DNA from: Camellia lanceoleosa
Taxonomy: Eukaryota > Streptophyta > Magnoliopsida > Ericales > Theaceae
Assembly (NCBI GenBank): GCA_025200525.1
Contig: CM045770.1
Location: forward strand, 122,985,429 to 123,049,428
Length of the DNA stretch: 64,000 bases
Direction of reading: 5' to 3'
The position numbers and the translations under genes are program-made. This document shows, piece after piece, positions 21,955 to 32,777 of this stretch (positions within the stretch are counted from its first letter, which is position 1; every line of letters starts with the position of its first letter). The notes beneath the pieces are model-generated. The model worked only from the letters and a program-made list of their open reading frames with translations. It had not been told where the DNA came from and did no database searches.

Positions 21955-22544
21955 TCAGACTTGAAGGAGCACATAACTTTATCTAGGACTTAATGGATTA
22001 TAAGTTCACAAAATGAGACTTGTATGTGAATGGCCCTTGTTTTTATTGATGTTTTTATATAGTTATCATGTAATAGATAGTTGTATTTGTTGTTGATAGA
22101 TATTTTTAGATGGTTATCATGTAATAGATAGTTATTAAGTTCTTAATGTGTAATCAATATGTTTAATATATAAATTGTATTTGGTTTTAGATTTTTTGAT
22201 TTAATGGATTGGTTGAATAATGATATCAAAGTTGTCGATCGATATGTTTGACTTTTGAAAAAATAAAAACTAATTTGATAAAAATGAATATAAAAAAATT
22301 ATTTCTACCCTCCCAAAAAATAAAATTCTATAAAAATGATGTGTTTTTAATTTTTTTAATCAATATAAAATAAGTTATATGACCACTTTGCCTTTGAAAT
22401 GGGTCATTTGCAAAGGAAACATCTTTGATTATCCTTAGTTGGAACAATATTCAAAATTCATGATTAAATATATCACAATTAAAAAGTTAGGGACCAAATT
22501 GACACAAACCCTAAACTACAAGAACTGTTAGTATAATTTCCCTA

Positions 22545-23447
22545 GCTAATATTATTACTAAATAAAAGGTCTTCTTTTAACATACAAAGTATAAAAAAAT
22601 AACATCATTTTCTTAAGAGATTGGCGGATTGAGTTAGGTCAAGTGGCCTCGCATCCATCACTTGTCCGAACATAAGTGGATTTAAAAAATCTTCATCTGT
22701 ATGTATCCGCCCGCCTATATTATTGAAACCACTTAAAAACAGGTGGATTGAGTCAGGTCGGTTGGTTTTCACAGATCAATCAGTTATGTGACCCACCACA
22801 TCCAATTATCGTTGATGATCTTCTTTACCACTATCGTTGGTGACATCCTCAACAAACACTTCCCGTTGAAAACTATCTCTAACTATCGACAATTACATAT
22901 CGACAACGACCTCTAGGTAACAATTACCTCTGGGCATAGAGAGCTAAACTCAAATACTTGCAAGGAGAGGGTGAGAGTTAAAGTCTCTCAAGGTGCTAAT
23001 CTAACACCTAATTACTAACTTTCACCAAACCAAAAAAAAAAAATCCTCCAATCATCTCCTCTTGCTGATAACTATTTCTAGTCACCTCTTCTAACTTATT
23101 TAAAAAAATAATAATAATGTGTGATTTGAACTTATTAAGTGCATCACCAATAATATTACTACACATAAATTACGCTAAAAAAAATAAGAAAAAAAATTAA
23201 TGTGTGATTCAATTTCTTTTTTGTAAAAATATTTGACGAAAATTATATTTAAAATAAATTTAGATCATATTGAGAACTTCCTAGGCTCTTTGAATTTATC
23301 CTAAAAAACGTAAACGTGAGATTCAAAAATCACCTTCTAAGCCAGTGAACCAAACAAATGGGATAAGATCATTGGTGCAACCACAAATTGATCTGTATTT
23401 AAATTTTAGTATACTGGTGCATGCACTCCAAAAGCTAACCGTAAAAG
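22545..23447. other. spacer without gene
   Basis: 22621-22830 has GC-richer phrases, including GGTGGATTGAGTCAGGTC in two variants (22625, 22742), which look like transposon remnants. The rest is AT-rich with A runs. No ORF of note. Confidence 0.4.
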
Positions 23448-24223
23448 TAGGAGTGGAAACGGTTTATTCGATCCGTAAAAAGTGTTAAATTTGTCAAATA
23501 TAAATCGGCGGTTTCGCAAATGTAATGCGAGCGAATACGGTTTAAAATATGACATATTTGTAGGTTGCGGGTTTAACTCGCACCTGCAAGAACCTGCCCG
23601 CACTTATATATATATATATATATAAATGTTAACCGTTGATTTGATTCTTGTATCCCACTTAGATATTTTTGTTCAAAACAAAATACCTTTTATTCTTTGA
23701 ACTTACTCTAGCATTACATTTGTTAATAGTATTATATCAATTGAAATTGAATAAATACTGATCATCTTATCATTGTTACATAACTAAATTTGTCCCGAAT
23801 GAAGTGTGATTTGAAATTTTAAATTCCTTAATGAATATGGAGTTCTAATTTAGGATTTTGAAAAATGTGTTTGTGTTAGTTTGTGATTTGATTTAAGATT
23901 TTGAGTGACTTGTTTGTGTTACGAATTGATTTTGTTGTGTTTTTAATTTTATAAATTTTAATTCATTAATTATTAATGTTGGAGCATTTTAGAAAATGGG
24001 GAGAAAATGGCCCAAAATCAATATTTACAAAATGGAAATAAAATAAGGATCAAAAATAAATTTTTAAAGAAAGAAGTCCAATCTGCAAACCGCCCGCACA
24101 TCCGCGAACCCTCGCAAACCGCATTGCGGGCGGTTGCGAGTTGTCTTTTTTCCAAACTGCATAAATGCGGGCGGGTCCAAAACGATCCACAAACCGTCTA
24201 AAGCCGAACCGTGAACACCCCTA
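23448..24223. mobile_element. hAT-type non-autonomous element (776 bp)
   Basis: Left end TAGGAGTGGAAACGGTT and right end, in reverse complement, TAGGGGTGTTCACGGTT. Flanking octamers CGTAAAAG (23440-23447) and CGTAAGAG (24224-24231) match at 7 of 8 positions, the 8-bp duplication expected of hAT elements. Sub-terminal regions are GC-rich with GCGGGCGG/CCGCCCGC phrases that could pair. No transposase is encoded. Confidence 0.75.
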
Positions 24224-24273
24224 CGTAAGAGTATGAACGCATTAAAAATAATAATAATAATAATTATCTAAAA

Positions 24274-24911
24274 ATCTTATTTACAAATTTTATGGTAGTT
24301 CAGGTTCTATTTAAAATTTTTTAAACCAATAAGTCTTATTTAGTAAAAATGAGAATATTATCAATTTTTCTCAAATTTTAAAACTAAGGACATTATTAAT
24401 TTTGCATAGTTATATTTCAAATAATTGTTTCACTAACCGATAAAAAAACAGAGTATGAGATAAAACATTTCTTCCCTTCTAATTATTAGTTTAATTCAAC
24501 TATACAACATAATCGAGAACATTAACAGTTTTTTTCAACTTTAAAACTGTGAACATTATCAGTTTTTTCATGTTTAATTTTTTTTTCTTCTAGTTTTGCA
24601 CCTCAATGCTTCATTATCATACTCCTTTATAGATACACAATTTTCAGTTTTGCACAAAATAATAATTCATTATTTTAAAAAAAAAATTCTTTTTAGTTTT
24701 CTCTATTTGAAAGTTGATGTTTTAAAGTTTTGAAAATCAAAATAAATGTCAAATCATCATGTTTCTTTATAGATAATCATAAATGATGAACAATCATTGT
24801 TTAGAAGACAATTTCGACTATTAAAAATTTAACAGGACTTGAATGTTCAAAAAATCTTAGTTAGAATTTAATGGAGTATAAGTTTATAAATTAGGATTTG
24901 TGTATAAATGC

Positions 24912-24912
<1 letters not shown>
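24274..24912. mobile_element. second copy of the 21048-type element, empty
   Basis: Begins TCTTATTTACAAATTTTATGGTAG...CCAATAAGTCTTATTTAG and ends GGACTTGAATGTTC...GAGTATAAGTTTATAAATTAGGATTTG, matching both ends of 21048-22041. AAT microsatellite lies directly on both sides, suggesting insertion into a simple repeat. It carries no gene fragment. Confidence 0.5.

Positions 24913-24913
<1 letters not shown>

Positions 24914-24963
<50 letters not shown>
24914..24963. repeat. (AAT)n microsatellite
   Basis: About 16 units of AAT, followed by a (GA)n run at 24979-25001. Further TTA/ATT runs lie at 25130-25170 and 25267-25290. Confidence 0.92.
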
Positions 24964-24964
<1 letters not shown>

Positions 24965-26071
24965 GAATTAGATTAATTTGAGAGAGAGAGAGAGAGAGAG
25001 GGAGGGGAAGCCAAATTTCTTAATTTGAGTAATTGTATAGAAACAAAAAAAATTATAAGTACTTTGCATAAAGAATAATTTGAGTGACAATTTTGATGCT
25101 CAAAGCGATCTCCGATACGAGCCTTTCATTAATTATTATTATTATCATCATTATTATTATTATTATTATTTTATGTGTGTGATCAATATAATATGTACCT
25201 AATTTTCTATTGAGAAAATTATTAAAAGTCTAATTTAAGAAGGGTATAAGATATTAGGCTTCATGATTATTATTATTATTATTATTTTGGCTAAGAAGTA
25301 CACTATTTGTAAAATATTGTGATGAGAAGTACATTTTATTGTTTGGAGCATATTTTATTTTTAATTTTATCTCTTAATTTATCTGTTAAATTTTTTTTGA
25401 CTATCTATTCAAATATTTTACATGTTTAATTTTTTTGACTATCTTTTAAAATTATCTGTTCAAAAAATTTATCTATTCAAAAATTTATCTGTTGAAATTA
25501 TTTGTTCAAAAATCTATCTGTTGAAATTATCTGCTAAAACTTAGCTTACTTTTTCCTATATGTTGAAATTTATCAAGCATATTTCTCCTATCTATTCAAT
25601 TTTTTGAATAGATCTGAGTCACAACCTCTCTCTATGTCTCCTATCTTCTTTTTTCTCATACATCTCTCTCTCTCTCTCTCTTCTTCTAAATATGTCTCTA
25701 TTTTGTTGAAATTTATCTATGTCAATATTTGAGCCTTTTAGAGTGATCTGTTCAAATTATTTTCTAAATCAAAGAAGAGGAAACACACACCCACACACAC
25801 CGATGATCCGTTATTTGTTTAAATTATTTAGTCTCAAATTATTTTACATACAGGTCCTTTATCCGCAAACAGACACCCACACACACAACTCATCATTATC
25901 ATCATCGCCACTATCATCATCTTCTTCCACAGCCATCTCACAAAGAGAGATCTCTGTTTCTGCCTTCTTTATCTGATTCTCTTTCTCTCTCTAGAACTCA
26001 AATTCTTTGCGAATGGAGATCTCACCGAGAGAACACATACAGGACTATACAAACCAGTATATTAAATTACT

Positions 26072-26109
<38 letters not shown>

Positions 26110-26750
26110 ATATATATATATATATATATATCTATATGGAAACAGAGACTTTGAATGCTTTTCACATAATTTTGTTATCAAAAGGATTGGATTTGTCGCT
26201 GTTATTCATGGAAAAGAAAAAATAGAACAATGAGGAGATGAGGTTTGAGACAATGGGGCTAGTGAGCAGTGTAATATCGACGCTAGAATCGATGGCGACG
26301 AAGATGGTGATGATAGAGAGCGGTAAGAAAAGGAAATTGGCGATCGCGGTTGAGATATTCACCGAGACATCGTCATTCCCCGTGGTGGAAATCAAGACAT
26401 CAAGCTACGACACATTGCAATACATCTAGTTCTGAAGTTGAATCAAGAAAAGTTTGTTCCAATCTGTTCGCGAGACTCACAAGCTTCAAGATTTGTGCAC
26501 AATTTGTTCCAATTATCAGACCAAGCCCTGGAATTCAGAGATACAAAGAGAGAAATAGAACCAAAGGAGACCATCTTCATTTGGCGCGGTGGAGAAGAGA
26601 GGTGTTTCAATTTGTTCATCTCGTGATCATTATTCTCACTTGATGATCTTCATTTAGCAGCGGTGATGGATTTGACAATGTAAGTGGAGGAAGAAATAAG
26701 GTGAAACGGGGATCTATGGCCCAAGTGAGGAGCTTTTTGACACAAAAGTA
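24964..26750. other. microsatellite-rich spacer, no supported gene
   Basis: Contains CT runs (25665-25681, 26072-26106), a TA run (26108-26135), CACACC repeats (25784-25800, 25874-25887), and repeated TTATCTGTTCAAA/TTATCTGTTGAAA phrases (25375-25560). A short GC-richer frame at 26238-26429 (62 codons, MRFETMGLVSSVISTLES...) resembles no family I know, has no partner exon and is not called as a gene. Confidence 0.45.
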
Positions 26751-26769
26751 GCGTGGGCAAAGAAGGAAG

Positions 26770-27575
26770 GAGTTGAAGAAGCCATATTGGGCATCGTCGG
26801 TGGTGAGGTTTTGGAAAGAGGGAAAACTAGGGATTTAGAGAAAGAGTAATGGATGGATTTCATTTTGAACAGATAAGAGACATGAAACCAAATAAATAAA
26901 CAATTCTGCTGGGTAGCTTAAAAATTTGTTGTCCGAATGGTTCAAATGCCTTGAATGATGTCATTTTGGCACCTTTTTTTTTTTTTTTTTTTTCCTTTCT
27001 CCCCCTCGTTTCTCTTTCAAACATTTGAGAACCAAACCCTAACAAACAGAGAGGTGATGTGACAGTGAAAGAAAGGGAGGACAATAAGGAATAGAGAAAG
27101 AGGAGGATGAGGAGAATGAAGAGGAAGAGAAGACGCCAGAGATGGCTTTATCGGCCAAATGGAAAGCAGTAATCACGCCATATCGGAAATAGAGAAGAAG
27201 AATGAGAAGAAGAAGGGGTAGAAAAAGAAGAGAGAAGGGGTTGTCGGTAGGTGGGTGTGGTCTTCTCTCTCTTTCTCTCTCTCTCTCTTTTTCGATGGGT
27301 AGTCTTCTCTTTCATTCCACCATCGTTTGTGAGGGCTGCGGTTGAGAGGGTCACCGGAGTGGGTTGGGTAGTTTTTAGAGAAGAAGAATAAGGTCACCGA
27401 AGTGGGTTTAATTTTTCTTAAAAAAATCATATCTTAGATTAGCTAAAAAAAGTAGAGCTCTGCACATCATATCTCTCTCTCCCTCTGTTTGTCTCCCTCT
27501 CCCTCAGCACACCATCCTCGCTCTCATCTCCTTCAAGATTTGCACCACAAACTAGAGCCCCAGTGAGAAAATCCT
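26770..27575. repeat. GA/CT-rich segment shared by units A and B
   Basis: Pairs with 46335-47186. Shared text includes TAATGGATGGATTTCATTTTG, a GATGTC(A/G)TTTTGGCACC motif next to a T20 tract (26960, 46553), GA-rich low complexity and GTCACCG(G/A)AGTGGG. Frames on both strands are Ser/Lys/Glu-rich low complexity and not convincing genes. The AACGATGTCGTTTTGG-type motif also appears, inverted, at 4812. Confidence 0.6.
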
Positions 27576-27990
27576 TCTTGCTCCTGTTTTGGTCTTGTTT
27601 TTCCTCAAATTGCTACTATTTTGGTGTTGTTTTGCCGCTATTATTGATGCTATTTTGGTGTTGAAATTGTTGATGTTTTGCTACTGAAATTGTTGTCGTT
27701 TTGGTGCTGAAATTGTTGTTATTTTGCTATTTTTTTTGTTGCTATTTTTTTTTAAATTTTTTTTTGGTGCTGTTTTGTTGTTATTTTGTGCTGAAATTGC
27801 TATTTTTTTGTGTGCTGAATTTGTTACTGATGGACGGTGGTTGCCGATGAAGAATAATGGATAATAGTCATCGGTGGAGAACGACGATGGTGCAAATCTT
27901 AAAGGAGATGAGAGTGAGGATAATGTATTGAGGGAGAGGGAGACAAATAGAGGGAGAGAGGGAGATGTATGGGTGCGTAAATTTGGCACA
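27470..27990. mobile_element. inverted-repeat element with CT-rich arms
   Basis: The left arm (27470-27560: TCTCCCTCTGTTTGTCTCCC...TCATCTCCTTCAAGATTTGCACCA) is nearly the reverse complement of 27880-27970 (TGGTGCAAATCTTAAAGGAG...GGGAGACAAATAGAGGGAGA). The 320-bp loop is built from degenerate TTTTGGTGTTGAAATTGTTG phrases. The RNA would form a long hairpin. Unit B keeps only the left arm (47078-47155). Confidence 0.6.
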
Positions 27991-28368
27991 TTCGAGCCAC
28001 AAATTTTGAGCTACAAAACATTATTCATAAATAAATAAGTACGTGATTATAGAATGGGTAATTTGATCCTTTTTAAAAAATATGTACTTATGGACATAAT
28101 ATTTTAGCGCGTAGATCTTTGGGTGAAAGAAATCCAAATTTAAATTTATGGTCTAAGCACCTTTTTTTATTTTTCTTTTTTGAATTTGACATAAAATTTA
28201 CATAAATAAATAAATATATATATATAACAAAGTTTACAATTAAAAAAAATAATCAAAATAATCCAAACTCAAGTATCAAATAAAAAGCTAACAAACTATA
28301 GTAAAATATAACTTAAACATTACTCTATGGACATAAATTTTAAGATGGTTCAATCATCATCCGATTTA

Positions 28369-28521
28369 GGAGTGATTTGGGATGTCTTAAATAAATGTAC
28401 TTTTTGAATTTTTATAAAAAGATGTGAAAAAAAATTAAAAAAAAGATTTTGATTTATGTGACTCAAAAAAGATAAAAAAATAAAAAGATGGACTTATTTA
28501 AGAAATGACAAACAAGGTCTT
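28369..28521 (+). mobile_element. Tourist-like MITE, copy 3, end split by solo LTR
   Basis: Starts GGAGTGATTTGGGATG after TTA (28366-28368) and ends ACAAACAAGGTC at 28519. The right-hand TTA is interrupted: TT at 28520-28521, then the solo LTR with its GTCTT duplication, then A at 32778. The LTR thus inserted exactly at the MITE boundary. Confidence 0.72.
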
Positions 28522-30703
28522 TGTAACAAGCTCGCAGGGGACCTCGGCTACAGTTCGGACTCCCCTTTTTTGTTTTACGGTTCTTAATCTGAACCAAAGA
28601 GTCCAACTCTGGCAAATCGTTTGAGAAAACAGATTTTTGAAAAGAAGTGCCAAACATGGATCGCTTTGCGGAATCTGAGTCGCCACCTAAATATTTTTTT
28701 AAATGGGAAATTTAGGAAACCTCGACTCGGTGTCAAGGCCACGTCCGTCATCACCAAAGTTGTCTTGGCTCAGGAGCTTGGGTACGGTTGTGGAAGGTCA
28801 GCTATGAGCACCCCCTTTCGCCCGGTCCGAAAACCGGCCTCTACTAACCATGATATCCGATTTTGAAAACGTTATGCGTTCTTATTCCGGTTATTAGCCT
28901 AGAATTACTATGTTATGCGCACAACAAACAAGTATAGACTAGAATGCCTAATTTGGAAACAAGCATTGCATATCCGTTTGTTTTTTGAAAAGCGCTTTGA
29001 AATTTGCTACTCGCAAGTAGGCTAAAACACGGATTTCAATGAGTTTTTCCAACTCAAACAATCCAACCTTCACCCACAGGCATTCAAGCAGTTATATCAC
29101 ATAAGCAGCTAGCCTCATGGTAATCATGCTGTTATGGCAACATTCACACGCATGCGATATGCTAAAGCGTAAAAACTCACCTAGTACTCCAAGCCAAAAC
29201 AGAAACTAGTTAGTAATCATATGCATGATCCTAGTTCATGTTAAGTGGCTAATGCAACGCAAGCAAGGGTGTAATCTAGACAGGCTCAGCTATCCTAAGC
29301 ATGGCATGTGAAATGCTACAAGTAACAAGTATTCAATTTGGAAATTGAAATACAATGCAGTTAGCGTGATGTACCGAGCCCGGTGCATGTAAGACAAATG
29401 TATGGATGCACGCATGCATTGCATAAGTATGCTAATTTTAAATATGCCCTAATCTACCATCATAAGCAGGTAAATAAAAGGAAAGAAAGAAGTGGGGGTT
29501 GGAAGACATGCACACCACTCACCCACACTTATTACAAATACGCCCTCACTCAGAGGGACCAAATAAATATTACAGTCCGAATAATAAATAAATTATTACA
29601 GAATTTCTAACTACTCAAAATAAATGCAAAGAGAAGATGGCCGCAGCCCCCGCCTCGGGATGCGTGAATAATGCATGTCCGATCCAACTTGCCCGGAAAC
29701 CCGCACCATGCCACTGCTGCCTCTGTTTACACTGCCCTGCCTCCCCAAAGACTGCCAAAGTCCTAGAACAAGTTTCCTGCACACTGTAGAATACCATCGG
29801 CTAGAGGAAATGGCCACCGGCCACGGGAAAATGCCATCGGCTGCTGATGAAGATATCGGCCATTCACCAATGGCTTGGCCGGACTGTGTGTTATTCGGTC
29901 GCGTAAACTTCTGCAGAAAACAGTTTTGACAGCAACAGAGGACAGGTAGTATATGGAACAGAATTTCTAGGCAAACGTATGTATGGACACACTCCCTATC
30001 CTGTAATAGACTCAAGGGAGCACGGCCCTTGACCCTCGGGCCATCAATGGCGCATTTCGACGCATGATGGCCTAAGAGGCCAAGTTTGCATTTCAATGTC
30101 AAATACAATGCACACAAACATACAAGGGACCTAACCTCAATCATGGTTGATCAAGAGGTGAGGCAACGCACAACAATGCACATGCAACCTAAGCATGCAA
30201 GCTAACACACAAACATGCAATGCAACTACATGGCACACACAATGCACATAACATAACATGCACAACGCATTGAAACATGGCATACACAATGCAAGATGGG
30301 CTTACACCAATACAAGTGGACCTCAGCCACACTCACATAGGAGGCCATTAGATAAAAATGAGACAACTCGAAATACGTGCACGCGTGCACGCAAACCGAG
30401 GACCGAACCTACGGCACGGAATGCCACTCTAATGAGACATGGCAAGACATGGAATATGACATGCAAACATGTGAATTTCAGCACTGAAATGTGGGGGAAA
30501 ACAGTCCCGAAACATGGCGAGATGAAACCCGACGCATGGAACGAGTCCCGAAACATGAAATTAAGCACATGAAATGGCCTATAGCTATGCAATGCATGCA
30601 TGATTTGTACATGAAGTGTGAGGGAAGAAGCTAGGGAGCCCCGAAACAAGCATGTTTACAGTTTAAAGCATGGCCAAAAAGTGAGTACAAGTGGGGCTAA
30701 ATT

Positions 30704-31340
30704 AGCATGCAAAAATGGCTCTGAAAGGGAGGCAATGAAGCAACTCACAAATGCTGGCCCCGAAAAGAGAAGGGGCCTTCTACAATATTGAAGAGGGGCC
30801 AAAAATATGACTTTTTACAGTAGATGATCAAGCCCAAAACAGTATAAAAACATGCTCAAAATATCATGCAAAATGAGGCCACCAAGAGGGCTATAACATG
30901 AAGTATACCAAGGATGTCTCAAAAAGCCCTATACCCTAAATGAAACATGAATAGGGGGTAATTTTAGGGCCATTTTCTGTTCGGACCAAGGTCCAAAAAC
31001 AGAATCTCAATAAGCTAATGAATCATGCAAAAATGGGGACCAAAGAGGGGTGCAATGGCAAGTGGTACATGGAGGTCCCAAAAAGTGGTGAGCCCTTCTT
31101 TAATGTTTAATAAGGGCTCAAAATAAGCCTATTTTCAGTTTACATGATGCTCCAAAACAGATTACTCATAAGCCAAAAATATCATGCAAAAATATGGCAT
31201 TCAAGAGGATAATGAAGCAAGTACAAGATGGGGGCCCCAAACAGTAAGAGGCCCTTAATAAAAGATGAAATAGAGCTCAAAAAAATACTACTTCCAGTTT
31301 TGGTCGGAGCTCAAATATACAAGCAACTATGGCTTAGATA
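30704..31340. repeat. 159-bp degenerate tandem repeat inside solo LTR
   Basis: Four units start at (A/T)CATGCAAAAATGG-like text at 30704, 30863, 31022 and 31181, exactly 159 bases apart. Each unit has a purine-rich 'AAGAGGG..', a 'GGCCCC/GGTCCC AAAA' block, a 'GGGCTCAAAA' block and 'TTTTCAGTTT/TTTACAGTA' in order. I do not see the same array in the sister LTR at 36641. Confidence 0.75.
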
Positions 31341-31650
31341 TGAAGCAAGAAAAGACTAGAAAATTGAAGAAAATGACTCACCCTTGTAGAGGAGTAAACC
31401 AGCAGGTTTTTATCCAAGGAAATGAACTCCTAGTCTCTGCAAATGACCTCCAATGTATTGGAATGAAGTGTAGAGGTGCGGTGCTATGGATTGGTGAAGA
31501 AATGGCCCAAGAACAAGGGTATTTGATGGTTGAATGAGAGAAATATGGAGAGGGAGGTGGGATATATGTGTATATATCAGATATATGTGTATATCTTCTG
31601 GTTTCTCACTCAAAAAAAATCCAACCCAATCAAAAGAGAAGGGACCTTTC

Positions 31651-32060
31651 TTATATAGACAAGAGGAAGACTCCAAGCTTCTTAGAGAAGCTATTGTAGA
31701 AGGGTCAAGGGGATCAAGAGGGGCAAGGCTTATCAAGGAAGCTAAGGGAAGGGTGCAAGCTTCTTGAGGAAGCCAAGATAAGGGGTCAAGGCTTCCTCAA
31801 GAAGCCTTGAGCAAAGGGTCCAAAAATGGGGTCAAAGGCTCAAAATAGGCACATATATGCATAGAGAGCCGGGTCTGTGCGTCCCAGCTGGCACAGCTGG
31901 CATGCACCATGCTTGAAAGAGTCAAAAGGGTCAAACCGGCCAAGAAAAAGGGTCATCGGCCAAATAAATTGCCGGTCGGCACAATATATTGCCGACTTGC
32001 AATTTATACTGGCCGGTCGGATAAATAGAGTGCCGATGGGTGGCCGATGAGGTCAAAAAG
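31651..32060 (-). promoter_or_regulatory. U3 promoter region of solo LTR C1
   Basis: On the minus strand a TATATAAG box lies at 31651-31658. Upstream are three imperfect palindromes of GAAGC/GCTTC type (31675-31692, 31757-31774, 31788-31808) that resemble heat-shock elements. Further upstream is a cluster of GCCGGTCGGC-type motifs (31971-31980, 32011-32020, TGCCGAC near 31990, TGCCGATGGG near 32031). Confidence 0.5.
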
Positions 32061-32777
32061 TGCCGGTGGGTGTCCAGATTGAAGCCCCGGAAGTTAGCTT
32101 TCCAATGCCACAAACCTTGCATTAAAATTCCTCCTGTGCAAAAAGTTATGCCCTTTTTGGTAAAGCCGCGCAGATTTGATCCAACCGGACTAATCCCCTA
32201 CTTCAACCAATCATATCTCCCCCACCCGAACTTGGCTTTGAGAGATTCTTAAGTGCAAAATGAAGCCCTGGAAGTCTTATTTCCAATGGTGGTAGCCTTA
32301 TAACTTAACTCCAAGTGTATAGACAAATAAGCTCAATTCAGCGAGGGCTGCTCGACTCCCTTCTACCCGGATCCTTGCCGAACTTCTTCTCCAACTTGGT
32401 TTCTCCTCTCTTCTCCTCTTTTCTTCAACTTCAAACCCCTAAGCAAGGTGTTTTGAAAGATTTTTCAAAGATTTCATCTCTCTTTCATTCACTTCCACTT
32501 TGTCCTTGCCCGGTTTACCGAAAAGCACAACGTTTGACAAAATGCGAGTTTCGGAACATCGTAGAAACTTTATTTCAAAAATGTTTTGAAAGAGAGGGTT
32601 TCGAGGTCTAAAAACCATTCAAAATAGCTTTGGTTAAAAATGGGGTATGAAGTTGAGATTCGCCTCTCTCCTTGCCGAAGAAACTAGACCTGTGCCCTGC
32701 ACACCTTCCAACACCAAGTAAACCATCAGTAGTGCCCAAGTCTTGAGGGCAGTCAAAAATGGGGTGTCTACAGTCTT

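Larger units (their letters stand above)
21048..22041. mobile_element. inner non-autonomous element carrying the gene fragment
   Basis: Its left text (CCTATTTACATATTTTGTGATAG...CCAATAAAGTCTCATTTA) and right text (AGACTTGAAGGAGC...GGATTATAAGTTCACAAAATGAGACTTG) recur, without the gene, at 24274-24912. The two ends are weakly inverted relative to each other. It therefore looks like a mobile family one copy of which acquired an exon. Confidence 0.5.
20722..22543. mobile_element. Mutator-like TIR element enclosing a gene fragment
   Basis: The left end (GGAGAAGAATTACACAAACC...TTGTGTCATTTTGATC) pairs with the reverse complement of the right end (GGAAATTATACTAACAG...TTTGTGTCAATTTGGTCC). Pairing continues through AATTGTGATATATTT and AATTTTGAAT to about 170 bp. 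Inside these arms is a direct repeat (about 20860-20960 and 22262-22340, both ending ATAAAAATGAT). Imperfect flanks TAACCAAT and TAGCTAAT may be a decayed target duplication. Terminal wording fits Mutator-like elements. Confidence 0.55.
28522..32772 (-). repeat. 4.25-kb solo LTR (family C, copy 1)
   Basis: Read on the minus strand it starts TGTAGACACCCCATTTTTGA at 32772 and ends CTTGTTACA at 28522. A perfect 5-bp target duplication GTCTT flanks it (28517-28521, 32773-32777). There is no internal region, so it is the product of LTR-LTR recombination. Its start wording is close to that of the Tat-like LTRs at 34639 and 48431, and all share the block TGGTTTAGTAGAGGCCG... and GGTGGCGACTC near their 3' ends. 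No coding capacity. Confidence 0.88.

Noticed and set aside
26238..26643. Short GC-richer frames (62-97 codons)
   Set aside because: No recognisable family, no splice partner and three overlapping alternatives.
28520..28860. Possible gene start at the GC-rich block with GAGTCGCCACC
   Set aside because: The same block recurs near 36820, 34830 and 48610 in LTRs, so it is repeat sequence.
29611..30144. 177-codon minus-strand frame in the 4-kb solo LTR
   Set aside because: Lies inside LTR sequence; no motif, and the sister LTR does not keep the frame.
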